A stretch of DNA of 64,000 bases from Helicobacter sp. 13S00477-4 (GCF_002272785.1 NZ_MLAS01000008.1:42772-106771), one strand, 5' to 3'; shown: positions 10,028-19,929, numbered from the stretch's first letter. The notes: generated by a model from the letters alone, not told the origin. Numbers and translations are program-made.

Positions 10028-11242
10028 ATGTTTTATTTATTAGCGTTTTCGTTTATTATTTTTTATACAATGCCAAGTATTATTTTGGCACTTTTGCAAA
10101 TACAGCATGTTGCCAAGAAGATGAAGCAAGATCCTGTGATTTTATCATCAAATGATTATATTGAGGCAGGTAAATATTCTTTAGCAAAACTTAAGCTTTC
10201 TGTTGTGCAAAATTTAATTGAAATGATTTTATTTTTGATATGGATTAGTAATGGACTTTCATTGCTTGAAAATATTTTTAGTCGTTGGGAATTCCCACAA
10301 AATATACATTTTTTATTTTTTGTATTGGGTTTTTTATTGATTTCTTTGGTAATTTCTTTGCCGATGAATTTTTACGAAACGATGATTTTAGATAAAAAAT
10401 TTGGTTTTAGTAAAATCACTTTTGGTTTGTTTGTAAAGGATTTTTTCAAAAGTTTAATCATGGTAATAGTTATTGGAGGCATTTTAGTATTTCTACTGAT
10501 TTATATCATGGAAAATTTTCAATATTGGTGGTTGCAAGGCTTTTTTTTAGTCTTTATTTTTGCCATTTTGGTTAATGTCCTTTATCCAATCTTGATCGCA
10601 CCTATTTTTAATAAATTCACACCTCTTGATAATGATTCATTAAGAGAGAAGATTGAGGCAATGATGCAAAAGGTTGGATTTAGAAGTAATGGTATTTTTG
10701 TGATGGATGCAAGTAAGCGAGATGGTAGATTAAATGCTTATTTTGGAGGATTGGGTAAATCTAAAAGAGTTGTATTGTTTGACACTTTATTGGAAAAAGT
10801 TTCTCAAGATGGTCTTTTGTCAATATTGGGACACGAGTTAGGGCATTTTAAACACAAAGATATTATAAAGAATCTTTTTACAATGAGTATTTTGTTATTT
10901 ATAATATTCTTTTTAGCAGGTAATTTGCCTCAAAGCTTTTTTGAAATAATGAATATTTCTCTAAATCCTGGTAGCACTATTGTATTTTTGATATTGATAG
11001 TGCCAGTTATATCTTTTTGGGCAATGCCAATTTTAGGTTATTTTAGCCGAAGAGCTGAATTTCGTGCAGATGAATATGGGGCTATGTTAACAAGCAAACG
11101 TTGTTTGGCAGAGGCTTTAATACGAATTGTGAATGAAAATAAGGCTTTCCCTTGTTCTCATAGTGCTTATATATTTTTTTATTATACACATCCTCCATTG
11201 TTGAAGAGACTAGAAGCTTTAGATTATCACATGGAGAAATGA
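10028..11242 (+). CDS. M48-family (Ste24/HtpX-type) membrane zinc metalloprotease
   Basis: Membrane-embedded zinc metallopeptidase, 404 residues. The HExxH zinc motif reads GHELGHFKHKD, with the third ligand expected in RRAEFRADEYGA about 65 residues later. Several hydrophobic segments precede and follow the catalytic site, matching the CAAX-protease-like Ste24 subfamily (peptidase family M48A). GGAAGG lies five bases before the ATG at 10028. It is followed one base later by prmC, so the two are probably cotranscribed. Physiological substrates are unknown in bacteria; membrane protein quality control is a reasonable inference. Confidence 0.9.
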   Translation: MFYLLAFSFIIFYTMPSIILALLQIQHVAKKMKQDPVILSSNDYIEAGKYSLAKLKLSVVQNLIEMILFLIWISNGLSLLENIFSRWEFPQNIHFLFFVLGFLLISLVISLPMNFYETMILDKKFGFSKITFGLFVKDFFKSLIMVIVIGGILVFLLIYIMENFQYWWLQGFFLVFIFAILVNVLYPILIAPIFNKFTPLDNDSLREKIEAMMQKVGFRSNGIFVMDASKRDGRLNAYFGGLGKSKRVVLFDTLLEKVSQDGLLSILGHELGHFKHKDIIKNLFTMSILLFIIFFLAGNLPQSFFEIMNISLNPGSTIVFLILIVPVISFWAMPILGYFSRRAEFRADEYGAMLTSKRCLAEALIRIVNENKAFPCSHSAYIFFYYTHPPLLKRLEALDYHMEK

Positions 11243-11243
11243 A

Positions 11244-12095
11244 TTGAATGTTTTTGAGGCTATTGATTATTCAAGAAGAGAGTTGTCTCAAAATCAATTT
11301 GATGCAAATATTAGAGTTGGATTAGAGGCTGAGTTACTTTTAGCATTTGTACTCAAACAGAGAAGAGAATGGTTGCATACTTGGTGGGACAATGAAATTC
11401 AGGAATCTAGCTTTGATGAATTGAGCGATTGTATTGCTCGCAGGTTAATGGGAGAACCTCTTGAATATATTATTGGAAAAACAAGTTTTTATGGAGAAGA
11501 ATTTTATGTTGATAAACGAGTTTTGATTCCTAGGACTGAAACTGAAATTTTAGTAGAAAAAGTTCTTAGTCTTATCACAGATAAGAGAATTAAATATGTA
11601 GGTGAGATTGGTATAGGGAGTGGTGTTATTTCAATAATGCTGGCTCTTTTATGTCCGAGTATTTTGATCAATGCTACTGATATTTCTATGCAGGCTATTG
11701 AAGTAGCCAAAATAAATATCAGTCGGTTTGCTACTCATAGCAATAATCTTAAAAAACGCATCAAGCTAATATCTACAGATCTATTTGAAGGGGTTGATGA
11801 GATTCCTGAATTGCTTATTTCAAATCCTCCTTATATTGCTAATAATTATCCTTTATCAAAAAATGTTCTTTTTGAGCCTAGTGAAGCACTTTTTGGTGGA
11901 ATTTGTGGGGATGAAGTGATTAAAAGAGTGATTGATTTTGCCAAAAGCAAGAGAATTTCATTTTTGGCTTGTGAAATAGGGTATGATCAAAAAAAAAGTT
12001 TAGAAGCTTATCTGAGTAAAAATACTTATGAAGCTTTTTTTTATCAAGATTTGAATGGTTTGGATAGGGGATTTGTTGCTCAGTTTAGAAATTGA
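11244..12095 (+). CDS. prmC: Release factor glutamine N5-methyltransferase
   Basis: Methylates the GGQ glutamine of peptide release factors RF1/RF2. The SAM-binding motif GEIGIGSGVISI and the catalytic NPPY (ISNPPYIANNYP) are present, and the N-terminal helical domain typical of PrmC/HemK is complete; 283 residues. The start is TTG at 11244, with GGAG seven bases upstream; the nearby ATG at 11248 is out of frame. The gene begins directly after the stop of the M48 protease. A run of nine A residues lies near the 3' end (11989-11997). Confidence 0.92.
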   Translation: MNVFEAIDYSRRELSQNQFDANIRVGLEAELLLAFVLKQRREWLHTWWDNEIQESSFDELSDCIARRLMGEPLEYIIGKTSFYGEEFYVDKRVLIPRTETEILVEKVLSLITDKRIKYVGEIGIGSGVISIMLALLCPSILINATDISMQAIEVAKINISRFATHSNNLKKRIKLISTDLFEGVDEIPELLISNPPYIANNYPLSKNVLFEPSEALFGGICGDEVIKRVIDFAKSKRISFLACEIGYDQKKSLEAYLSKNTYEAFFYQDLNGLDRGFVAQFRN

Positions 12096-12096
12096 G

Positions 12097-12129
12097 CAGT
12101 GAAGATTTTTAAATCTTTATCACTGTTTT
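12097..12129 (+). terminator. Hairpin terminator after prmC
   Basis: CAGTG (12097-12101) pairs with CACTG (12121-12125), and inside it AAGATTT pairs with AAATCTT, leaving a three-base bulge; a TTTT run follows on the plus strand. It overlaps the flgE stop codon from the opposite side. On the minus strand no T run follows, so it would act mainly for prmC. Confidence 0.55.
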
Positions 12130-14270
12130 AAATTTAAAAGTGTATTTAATATCTGATCAGAAGTCGTGACTGCTTTTGAATTGGCTTGGAATCCTCTTTG
12201 TACTACAATAAGTTGTGTCAGGCTCCTGCTCAAATCAACATTGCTCATTTCAAGCTTTGAACCTGATACACCACCTCTTCTGCCTGTGTTGGCAGCTCCT
12301 ATCATTGCCTCACCTGAATTACCAGTTTGAGAGAAAACATTGCCACCTTCTGATTGCAGACCTGAATTGTTTGAGAAATTAGCCAATGCAACTTGTGCAA
12401 GTGCTAAAGTCCTACCATTGCTAAACGCACCCAGTAAAGAACCATTAGAGTCAAATCTAACATCAATTAAATCTCCAGCTTTGTATCCATCTTGGTTTAT
12501 TGCATAAGTTTCAGAAATTTTATCAACACTTGTCAATCCTCCAAAACCACCAGACACGCCAAAATTTAAATCAATCCTTTGAGGGGTTTGAGAACCATTT
12601 TTTGGGTCGAATTGTAAAACGGGAGGATTCATACCTGCTAAACTGCCATCATTATTGAATCTTAACTTGCCCCCTTCAAAAATATTTGGTCTTGTAGCAG
12701 ACCCTCCATAGATTTCTGAAGGTTCAGGGACTATGGCTCTAAAACTCCATTCTGCACCACCACTTTTATAAAATTCAAGTCTTAAGGTATGTTTTGTCCC
12801 TAAACTATCAATAACATCAATACTTGTAGTATGGATGGCATGGGTGATTTTAGAAGTAGTTGTTACAACACCTCCTTCAATCAAAGAGGCTGTATTCATA
12901 GCTTTCATTGTATCTTTAAACAAGACATTATTGGTTACATTTTCAGAAGCATAACCGCTGATGAAAATATTGAGATTTTGTTTTGTATCATCCCCATTGT
13001 CTTTATTGGCAATTTCAAACATACCATATTTATTGACAGTGACTGATACAGAAGCTGAGGTTTCTTCATAAGGTCTTGTTGGTTCTTTGATCATATTTGC
13101 ATCATATTGCATCAATGCTCTGAGATCTTCTGTTGTCCTAAATTGACCTGTGGCAGAATCTGGGCTTATGGATTTTGTATACCTATATCTGAAGGAAGTA
13201 ATATCTGCATCACCTTGAATAAAATTTGAAAATGCTCCTGTTCCCGAAGAAGTGACTCGAATATTTTTTACTTTTTCATCCCCATCAAGTTCATTCCTGT
13301 TTTCTAATCTTAATAAGCCTCCATCTATATAAGCTTCAATTCCTGTTTTGTCTTTTACTGAATTGATGGCATTTTGAGCTGCAATGATGCTAGAAATACC
13401 TGTTGCTGCTGAATCATTTGTGAAGGAAATTTGTGTGTCATTCAATCCAATTGTGTTGTTTTGATCTGAGGCAAGGATTTCATTTGTCATTTCAGAAGTT
13501 TTATAGCTGACCCAAATGCCTTGATTTTCATTTAAATTGAAAGCATCCCCATCTTGATTAAAAAGTGAACCTAAATCTTCTGCTTTTTGAGTGAGATTTG
13601 ATTTTGAGTCATAGATCGGATTTACACCATCTGAGGCAGTTTTTGTTGAAGAATCCAAAGAAAAAATATTCCCTGTCTGATCAACATGTCTCCCAGCATT
13701 TAAATTTGCCCTGAGAGAAATTTTTGAAGTTGCTCTTGCTGGCATTACCATACCTGGATCAATTTGGATATTTTGTAAAGGTCCTGTATTGTCTACTTTA
13801 AAGAAATCTGAATCGCTCATTTTAGAGGCATTTTCTAAGTCACCTCTTGTCCAGCCTTGAACTACATATCCTCCAGTGGTTACAAGATTTCCATCAGCAT
13901 CAAATAGAAATTCTCCATCTCTAGTGAAGTTTCTTGTTGTGCCTCGATCGGGACTGATGACAAAAAATCCTTCGCCTTCAATTGCTAAATCTGTTTTAAC
14001 ATCAGTATTTTGAGTATTTCCTTGTGAAAAAACTTTTGTTGTTGCATCAACAGCAACACCAAGCCCTACAGAAAAATCATTTTGTCCTGCCAAACCATTT
14101 TTATAAGGAGAAGTTGCAATGAGTTTTATTTGAGAAAGCATATCTACAAATGACGCTCTGGAATATTTGAAACCAACTGTATTGACATTTGCAATATTAT
14201 TACTTTCAATATCAAGTGCTATTTGGTGAGCTTGCATACCACTCACACCAGACCACATAGACCTTAGCAT
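12120..14270 (-). CDS. flgE: Flagellar hook protein FlgE
   Basis: Structural subunit of the flagellar hook, exported by the flagellar type III system. The N-terminus (WSGVSGMQAHQIALDIESNN followed by IANVNTVGFKYSR) and the C-terminus (RGFQANSKAVTTSDQILNTL) are the coiled-coil ends shared by rod and hook proteins. At 716 residues it is long, with the extra central domains typical of Helicobacter and Campylobacter FlgE, and it closely resembles H. pylori FlgE. A sigma-54 promoter lies upstream at 14305-14322 and AAAGGA precedes the ATG, fitting mid-class (RpoN) flagellar regulation. Confidence 0.97.
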   Translation of the reverse strand: MLRSMWSGVSGMQAHQIALDIESNNIANVNTVGFKYSRASFVDMLSQIKLIATSPYKNGLAGQNDFSVGLGVAVDATTKVFSQGNTQNTDVKTDLAIEGEGFFVISPDRGTTRNFTRDGEFLFDADGNLVTTGGYVVQGWTRGDLENASKMSDSDFFKVDNTGPLQNIQIDPGMVMPARATSKISLRANLNAGRHVDQTGNIFSLDSSTKTASDGVNPIYDSKSNLTQKAEDLGSLFNQDGDAFNLNENQGIWVSYKTSEMTNEILASDQNNTIGLNDTQISFTNDSAATGISSIIAAQNAINSVKDKTGIEAYIDGGLLRLENRNELDGDEKVKNIRVTSSGTGAFSNFIQGDADITSFRYRYTKSISPDSATGQFRTTEDLRALMQYDANMIKEPTRPYEETSASVSVTVNKYGMFEIANKDNGDDTKQNLNIFISGYASENVTNNVLFKDTMKAMNTASLIEGGVVTTTSKITHAIHTTSIDVIDSLGTKHTLRLEFYKSGGAEWSFRAIVPEPSEIYGGSATRPNIFEGGKLRFNNDGSLAGMNPPVLQFDPKNGSQTPQRIDLNFGVSGGFGGLTSVDKISETYAINQDGYKAGDLIDVRFDSNGSLLGAFSNGRTLALAQVALANFSNNSGLQSEGGNVFSQTGNSGEAMIGAANTGRRGGVSGSKLEMSNVDLSRSLTQLIVVQRGFQANSKAVTTSDQILNTLLNLKQ

Positions 14271-14304
14271 ACATAAATCCTTTTGAAATTTTTATTAAAA
14301 TTAC

Positions 14305-14322
14305 AAGCAATTAATGTGCCAA
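14305..14322 (-). promoter_or_regulatory. Sigma-54 (RpoN) promoter of flgE
   Basis: Read on the minus strand the site is TTGGCACATTAATTGCTT: GG at -24, ten bases, then GC at -12, matching the TTGGCAC-N5-TTGCT consensus. It lies about 35 bases before the flgE start. Established knowledge: flgE is RpoN-dependent in H. pylori and Campylobacter. Confidence 0.85.
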
Positions 14323-14331
14323 TTTAAAAAA

Positions 14332-14349
14332 TCTACCAAAAAAGGTAGA
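14332..14349 (-). terminator. Hairpin terminator after glnA
   Basis: TCTACC and GGTAGA form a six-base stem around six identical bases; on the minus strand the stem is followed by TTTTTT. It lies 17 bases after the glnA stop and ends ten bases before the flgE sigma-54 promoter, so it would insulate the two genes. Confidence 0.6.
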
Positions 14350-14366
14350 AATAAAGAGAGAAAAGA

Positions 14367-15809
14367 TTAGCAAGAATAAGTAGAGATGAATTCAAATGGA
14401 TGTGGACGACCTTCCCAAGGCCAAATTTCTGTCTCGAATTTAAAACTTTTATAAACTTGAATAAATTCTTCCGTAAATACATCCCCTTCTTTTAGGTATT
14501 TTCTATCTAAAAGCATTTCTTCAATAGAAGTTCTTAGTGTATGAGGCATTTGTTTGATGCCTTTTTCTCTGATTTCATCTAAGGTGAGTTCAAATAAATC
14601 AATATCCATTGGTTTGCCCGGATCAATCTGGTTGATAATGCCATCAATTCCAGCCATAAGGATTGCACAAAATGCTAAATATGGATTTGCAGAGCTATCA
14701 GGAAAACGGAACTCTAATCGAGCACTTTTTTCTGATATTCCATAAGGTATTCTTACGCTAGCACTTCTATTTTGTGCTGAATAGGTTAGGATTGAAGGTG
14801 CCTCAAAGCCTGGAATAAGTCTTTTGTAGGAATTGGTTGAAGCATTGGTAAAGGCAGCTACACTCCTTGCATGTTTGAGTACACCACCTAGAAAGTATAA
14901 AGCTTCATTGCTTAGATTTTGGTATTTATCCCCTCCAAATAGATTTTTTTTATCTTTCCAAATGCTTACATGAGTGTGCATACCACTCCCATTATCTCCA
15001 AATAAAGGTTTTGGCATAAAGGTTGCTGTTTTTCCATTGAGGTGAGCAACCATTTTTACCACATATTTGAGCTTTTGGACATTATCAGCAGCTTCTACTA
15101 GATCTCCAAACTTGACACCAATTTCACCTTGACCTTGTGCAACTTCATGGTGGACAACAAAGGTTTCTAACCCTACTTGATTAAGGACTTTTACAATCTC
15201 TGCACGCAGATCCATCATTGAATCTACTGGTGGTACTGGAAAATATCCTCCTTTAGTTCCTGGTCGGTGGCCTGCATTTATACCTGTTTCAAAGGTTTTG
15301 TCTCGGTTCCATTCGCCTTCTTCGCTGTCTATTTCATAATATTGACAATTCACGGTATCTTTGATTTTGATAGAATCAAAGATAAAAAATTCATTTTCTG
15401 CTCCTATATAAATATTATCGCCAATTCCTGTTTTTTTGAGGTGAGAAACTGCTTTTTTAGCAATACTTCTAGGACACTTTTCATAAGGTTGATTTTTATA
15501 AATATCCCAAACATCACAAAAAACTACTGCAGTTGTATCCGCGGTAAAAGGATCGATAAAATATCTTATCGGTTCAGGCAATAAAATCATATCGGAATGC
15601 TGGATGGGTTGCCAAGCTTTCACAGAGCTAGCATCAAATGGTATACCATTTTGGAATGTTTCTTCATTGATAGCACTAAAAGAATAAGCCATATGGTGCC
15701 ATACACCCTTAATGTCAGTGAATCTAAAATCAACAAATTCAACCTCGTTTTCAGCACAAAAAGCAAAAAAATCCCTGACTTGATTTTGATTGTTTTCAAA
15801 GGTAATCAT
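14367..15809 (-). CDS. glnA: Glutamine synthetase, type I
   Basis: Makes glutamine from glutamate and ammonia. Family motifs are visible: [11 protein letters not shown], the ATP-site [12 protein letters not shown], and NRSASVRIP. Length of 480 residues fits type I. At the place of the adenylylation tyrosine of enteric enzymes (NLYDLP) this protein has DLFELT, with Phe at about residue 406, so regulation by adenylylation is unlikely; the same replacement has been noted in H. pylori. A GAAAGGA site precedes the ATG. The 203 bases upstream (15810-16012) hold only AT-rich sequence, without a promoter I can fix. Confidence 0.97.
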   Translation of the reverse strand: MITFENNQNQVRDFFAFCAENEVEFVDFRFTDIKGVWHHMAYSFSAINEETFQNGIPFDASSVKAWQPIQHSDMILLPEPIRYFIDPFTADTTAVVFCDVWDIYKNQPYEKCPRSIAKKAVSHLKKTGIGDNIYIGAENEFFIFDSIKIKDTVNCQYYEIDSEEGEWNRDKTFETGINAGHRPGTKGGYFPVPPVDSMMDLRAEIVKVLNQVGLETFVVHHEVAQGQGEIGVKFGDLVEAADNVQKLKYVVKMVAHLNGKTATFMPKPLFGDNGSGMHTHVSIWKDKKNLFGGDKYQNLSNEALYFLGGVLKHARSVAAFTNASTNSYKRLIPGFEAPSILTYSAQNRSASVRIPYGISEKSARLEFRFPDSSANPYLAFCAILMAGIDGIINQIDPGKPMDIDLFELTLDEIREKGIKQMPHTLRTSIEEMLLDRKYLKEGDVFTEEFIQVYKSFKFETEIWPWEGRPHPFEFISTYSC

Positions 15810-16012
15810 ATCTTTATCCTTTCAAATACTTTAAAATTTCTTATTTAGATTTTATTATTGTATCTCAAAAACAGAGCTAAAAATACTCCAGTGATATTTT
15901 GAAATATTTGAATTTTTTGAAAATTTCTCTCTTTCCACAAATATTCAATAATTAATCTTAATCAATGGCAATAATTTTTTGGATTGAGTTTTATCAAATG
16001 ACTAAAGAGGCT

Positions 16013-16702
16013 TTATAAGTATTTATTTTCAAAGTGAGTGTCTTGAGCAAACAAGAGTATTTCTGAAGTGATTTTTGAAATATCTTTTTGTAGGTTATGG
16101 ATAGTATTTTTTGAAATGTTATTGAGATGGTCTATGTATGGTTTGCTGATTTTATTATAGTTTTTTTCATCAAGCATATTAATGACATATGTTGTAGTGA
16201 TATTTTTTGTTTTTAAAAACTCTTTATTCAAAAGCAAGTCATTGATCATCCCTAATTTATCTGAACTGATGAGTAGAAGATGAGCATTTAAGTATTTTGC
16301 CAAATCAAACATATTATGTTCTAAATCAATAGGGACAAGTAAACCCCCTGCACCTTCTACAAGTAAAATATCGCATTTATTTTCTAATTCAGAGATTTTT
16401 TTAGCAATATATTTAAAATCTATTTTTGGAGCCTTAGGATTATCTATTTGTGCCACAAAAGGTGAAGCAGGGATTTTATAACGATAAAAATTGATATCTT
16501 CCAAGGTAAGTTTTGGGTGTATTTTTTTATTTTTTTCTAGGTGTATTTGACAATCAAGTCTAGTTTTTCCATTATCGCCTGTTTCAATAGGTTTGGATAT
16601 AAGGGTTTTTAACCCTATTTGATTGAGATAATCACTTAGCATACAAGAAGTATGAGTTTTACCAATGTTTGTATTGGTAGCACTGATAAATATTGTTTTC
16701 AA
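16013..16702 (-). CDS. bioD: Dethiobiotin synthase
   Basis: Penultimate step of biotin synthesis: forms the ureido ring of dethiobiotin from DAPA, CO2 and ATP. The P-loop appears as SATNTNIGKTHTSC and the VEGAGGLLVPI motif follows near residue 115; 229 residues. The start codon is TTG at 16702, with AAAAAAGG upstream. It is divergent from clpS and unlinked to bioB and bioV, which lie elsewhere in the window (40978 and 43340). The C-terminal quarter is less conserved. Confidence 0.9.
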   Translation of the reverse strand: MKTIFISATNTNIGKTHTSCMLSDYLNQIGLKTLISKPIETGDNGKTRLDCQIHLEKNKKIHPKLTLEDINFYRYKIPASPFVAQIDNPKAPKIDFKYIAKKISELENKCDILLVEGAGGLLVPIDLEHNMFDLAKYLNAHLLLISSDKLGMINDLLLNKEFLKTKNITTTYVINMLDEKNYNKISKPYIDHLNNISKNTIHNLQKDISKITSEILLFAQDTHFENKYL

Positions 16703-16738
16703 TTGAGACCTTTTTTAGTTAATAAAATTTGGTAAAAT

Positions 16739-16744
16739 TATAAT
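16739..16744 (+). promoter_or_regulatory. -10 box of the clpS-clpA operon
   Basis: Perfect TATAAT. A transcript from it would begin near 16751, at the upstream in-frame ATG (16752), which supports the second ATG (16776) as the clpS start. Confidence 0.6.
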
Positions 16745-16775
16745 CAAATTAATGAAAAAATTTCAGGGATTTTAT

Positions 16776-17075
16776 ATGGCAGAAAGTGATACTCAAATAC
16801 ATCTTGAAGTTTTACTTCAAGAGCCTAAAATGTCTAAAGTAATTCTTCTAAATGATGATTATACGACAATGGATTTTGTCATTAATATTTTGATGGATAT
16901 TTTTGGTAAGTCTTATCATCAAGCCAGTGAGATTATGATGAGTGTCCATAAAAATGGTAGTGGTGTATGTGGAGTATATCCATATGATATTGCAGAATTC
17001 AAAGCCAAGCAAGCCAAACTCAAAGCACAAAAATATCGTTTTCCATTAAAAATCATTACCCAAGATCTAAATTAG
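16776..17075 (+). CDS. clpS: ATP-dependent Clp protease adaptor ClpS
   Basis: Adaptor that delivers N-degron substrates to ClpA/ClpP. The core has the family motif LLNDDYTTMDFV with the substrate-pocket residues, then the helix containing VHKNGSGVCGVY and the end PLKIITQ. I chose the ATG at 16776 because AGGGA lies six bases upstream and because the -10 box would start transcription at the earlier ATG (16752). The mature product is 99 residues. clpA follows after nine bases, the usual arrangement of adaptor and unfoldase. Confidence 0.93.
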   Translation: MAESDTQIHLEVLLQEPKMSKVILLNDDYTTMDFVINILMDIFGKSYHQASEIMMSVHKNGSGVCGVYPYDIAEFKAKQAKLKAQKYRFPLKIITQDLN

Positions 17076-17084
17076 GAGCAAAAT

Positions 17085-19277
17085 TTGAATCATTTCATTA
17101 GTCCTAATCTCACTCAAACTATCAATGAAGCTGTTGAAAATGCTAGGGAAATGAAGCATGAAATCCTTACTATTGAACATTTATTTTTGGCTATTTTGAA
17201 AAATGAGAGGGGCAAAGAATTGTTAAAAAATTGTGGATTAAATGTAGTACAAATGGAAAAGCTTGTGCGGGTGTATTTAGCCAATCATATTTCTGTTTCT
17301 AAAAATCAAGAAATTTCTTTGCCTTCCCAGACTCCTGCCCTTGATAGAGTATTTACTTCAATGATTGAACATGCAACTAATTCAAATCAAAAAATGCTTG
17401 AGGTAGGTGATTTACTTTCATTTATTTTTCAAGAAGAAGATAGTTATTCTGTTAAATTGATGACCTCAGCAGGTATCACACGATTAGACATACTTGAATA
17501 TATCACTGAAGATACTAAAGAAGCAGAATCTCAAAAGCTTGATACTTACCTCAAACAATATGCTAAAAATCTTGTTGAGCTTGCTAAAATAGGGAAAATT
17601 GATCCTGTCGTTGGGAGAGAAAAAGAAATTGAACGTGTCAGTGAAATCTTGTGTCGTCGTAAGAAAAATAATCCTATACTTGTTGGGGAACCAGGTGTAG
17701 GAAAAACAGCAATTGCTGAGGGTATTGCTTTGAAAATTGCTCATAAAGAAGTCCCACAGTCTCTTGATGATTCTCAGATATTTGCCCTTGATATTGGTGC
17801 AATGATTGCAGGTACTAAATATAGAGGGGATTTTGAAAAACGATTGAAGGGTGTTTTAGCAGAAGTGGAACAAATACCAAGAGCTATACTTTTTATTGAT
17901 GAAATCCATACTATTGTGGGTGCAGGGGCAACATCAGGCGGCAGTATGGATGCTTCTAATTTACTCAAACCTGCATTAGCTAATGGCACATTCAGGTGTA
18001 TTGGGGCAACAACTTTCAATGAATATAAAAATTATTTTGATAAAGATAAGGCTCTCTCAAGACGTTTTGGAAAAATTGAAATCAATGAACCAAGCTTAGA
18101 TGCTTGCTATGAGATCATTAAAGGTTTAGCACCTATTTATGAAGAGTATCATAATGTTTCTTATACTTCAGAAGCTTTGAGGGCTTGTGTAGATTTGTGT
18201 GAACGTTATATTAATGATAAATTTTTGCCTGATAAGGCTATTGATTTACTTGATGAGGCTGGAGCTAATCGTAAAATCCATCCTGTTAAAAAGAATAAAA
18301 TTATTGATAAAAAAGATATTGAAAATATAATATCAAAAAGTGTGAATATTCCTAAAACACAGATTAGTAGCAATGAACGGGATTTATTAAAAACACTTGA
18401 TAGAAAACTCAAATCCAAGATTTTCTCTCAAGACAAAGCTATTGGTGCTTTAGTGCAAGCCATTAAAACTAATAAAGCTGGTTTAGGTGTACCACAGCGT
18501 CCTATAGGGAGTTTTTTATTTGTTGGTCCTAGTGGTGTTGGGAAAACAGAGTTGAGCAGAGAACTTGCACAAGAATTAGGTTTGCATTTTGAAAAATTTG
18601 ACATGAGTGAGTATATGGAGGCACATAGTGTTTCGCGACTCATAGGAGCACCAGCAGGTTATGTAGGTTTTGAACAAGGAGGATTACTCATTGATGCTAT
18701 TAAAAAACATCCTCATTGTGTATTATTGTTAGATGAGATTGAAAAAGCCCATTCTGATATTTATAATATATTGTTGCAGATTATGGATAATGCGATTTTG
18801 ACAGATAATGCTGGCAATAAAGCAGATTTTAAAAATGTAATTTTGATAATGACTTCAAATGCAGGTAGTGTAGAACCTAATTCACTTGGCTTTAATAGTC
18901 ATTATGACACCAAGCATCAAAATGCTATTAAAAATATTTTTACCCCAGAGTTTCGAAGCCGTCTTGATAGAGTAATTGATTTTTCTGCACTTAGTATCAG
19001 TGATTTTGAGAGGATTGCTAAAAAATATATTCAAAATTTAAATTTTCAGCTTAAAGAAAAAAATATCTCAATTAAAATTGACTCTAAAGCTCTTAGCGAT
19101 ATTGCTTCAAGGACTTTTGATAAAGCACTTGGAGCTAGAGAGATTCGCAAAATAATTGATAATGATATTAAACTCAAAATGAGTGAGGAAATATTATTTG
19201 GTGATTTGAAAATGGGAGGAATTGCTAAAATCACTGCAGATAAAAAAGGTTTGAAAATTATATTCAAGGCTTCATAG
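17085..19277 (+). CDS. clpA: ATP-dependent Clp protease ATP-binding subunit ClpA
   Basis: Hexameric AAA+ unfoldase that feeds proteins into ClpP. Order: ClpN double repeat (residues 1-140), first AAA domain with GEPGVGKTAIAEG and LFIDEIHTIVGAG, second AAA domain with GPSGVGKTELSRE and LLLDEIEKAH, then a C-terminal small domain. The LGF tripeptide in the loop after the second AAA Walker B is in the position of the ClpP-docking IGL/IGF loop. Start codon is TTG at 17085 with AGGAGC upstream. Its 3' end overlaps the convergent phosphoesterase gene by 14 bases. Confidence 0.95.
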   Translation: MNHFISPNLTQTINEAVENAREMKHEILTIEHLFLAILKNERGKELLKNCGLNVVQMEKLVRVYLANHISVSKNQEISLPSQTPALDRVFTSMIEHATNSNQKMLEVGDLLSFIFQEEDSYSVKLMTSAGITRLDILEYITEDTKEAESQKLDTYLKQYAKNLVELAKIGKIDPVVGREKEIERVSEILCRRKKNNPILVGEPGVGKTAIAEGIALKIAHKEVPQSLDDSQIFALDIGAMIAGTKYRGDFEKRLKGVLAEVEQIPRAILFIDEIHTIVGAGATSGGSMDASNLLKPALANGTFRCIGATTFNEYKNYFDKDKALSRRFGKIEINEPSLDACYEIIKGLAPIYEEYHNVSYTSEALRACVDLCERYINDKFLPDKAIDLLDEAGANRKIHPVKKNKIIDKKDIENIISKSVNIPKTQISSNERDLLKTLDRKLKSKIFSQDKAIGALVQAIKTNKAGLGVPQRPIGSFLFVGPSGVGKTELSRELAQELGLHFEKFDMSEYMEAHSVSRLIGAPAGYVGFEQGGLLIDAIKKHPHCVLLLDEIEKAHSDIYNILLQIMDNAILTDNAGNKADFKNVILIMTSNAGSVEPNSLGFNSHYDTKHQNAIKNIFTPEFRSRLDRVIDFSALSISDFERIAKKYIQNLNFQLKEKNISIKIDSKALSDIASRTFDKALGAREIRKIIDNDIKLKMSEEILFGDLKMGGIAKITADKKGLKIIFKAS

Positions 19278-19929
19278 CAATGACATCACAAATCTTTAAA
19301 GGTGCAAAGCCAATGTTTTCACCACTTACATTGATACAAAAAGGATTTTGAGTATTTCGTGAGTGAGTGTGTCCATGTATATTTAGAGAACAATCACATA
19401 TTTTATATATACTATCAAGAATATCTCTTGTGAACCCATAAACATCATTTTTTTTCCTCTCCATTACTGGAAAATGGCTAAACATTATACGTTCGCCAAG
19501 CAAATCAATTACAATCGTATTGAGGAGTTTATCTTTGAGGCTATCTTTACCCCATTTTTGTTTGAGCTTGTTTAAGATATTTTTTTTGTCTTCAATTTTG
19601 AGTTTAATTTTTTTACAAATACTCCAATCTTCAAAATCTTTCAATCGAGTATATTTTTTTAAATCATTATTGCCTACAAGTAGTTTTTTTGTACCTGAAA
19701 GATGTTTAAGGTATTTCCATCCTTGTTTGAAATACAAATCGCCAAGATGTAAAACAAAATCATTCTGACTCACCTTTGCATTCCATAATTCTACGCTACA
19801 AGCATCAAAATTGGTAAAACCATTTTGTTGAGCAATTTTTTGTCGTATGGGTTGCTTGAGCAAAGCAGATTTATGTCCAAAATGACTATCTGAAATTACA
19901 AAAGTATTCGCAGTAAGGCAAAATTTCAT
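19264..19929 (-). CDS. Calcineurin-type metallophosphoesterase
   Basis: Predicted cytoplasmic phosphoesterase of 221 residues with the metal-binding motifs in order: SDSHFGH near residue 14, LHLGDLYF, VGNND and HGHTH near the C-terminus. These match the calcineurin-like phosphoesterase fold. There is no signal peptide. The ribosome site is poor. It follows the terminator of the leuA operon and so probably has its own promoter. Substrate is unknown; small proteins of this type in other bacteria act on nucleotides or phosphodiesters. Confidence 0.8.
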   Translation of the reverse strand: MKFCLTANTFVISDSHFGHKSALLKQPIRQKIAQQNGFTNFDACSVELWNAKVSQNDFVLHLGDLYFKQGWKYLKHLSGTKKLLVGNNDLKKYTRLKDFEDWSICKKIKLKIEDKKNILNKLKQKWGKDSLKDKLLNTIVIDLLGERIMFSHFPVMERKKNDVYGFTRDILDSIYKICDCSLNIHGHTHSRNTQNPFCINVSGENIGFAPLKICDVIAMKP

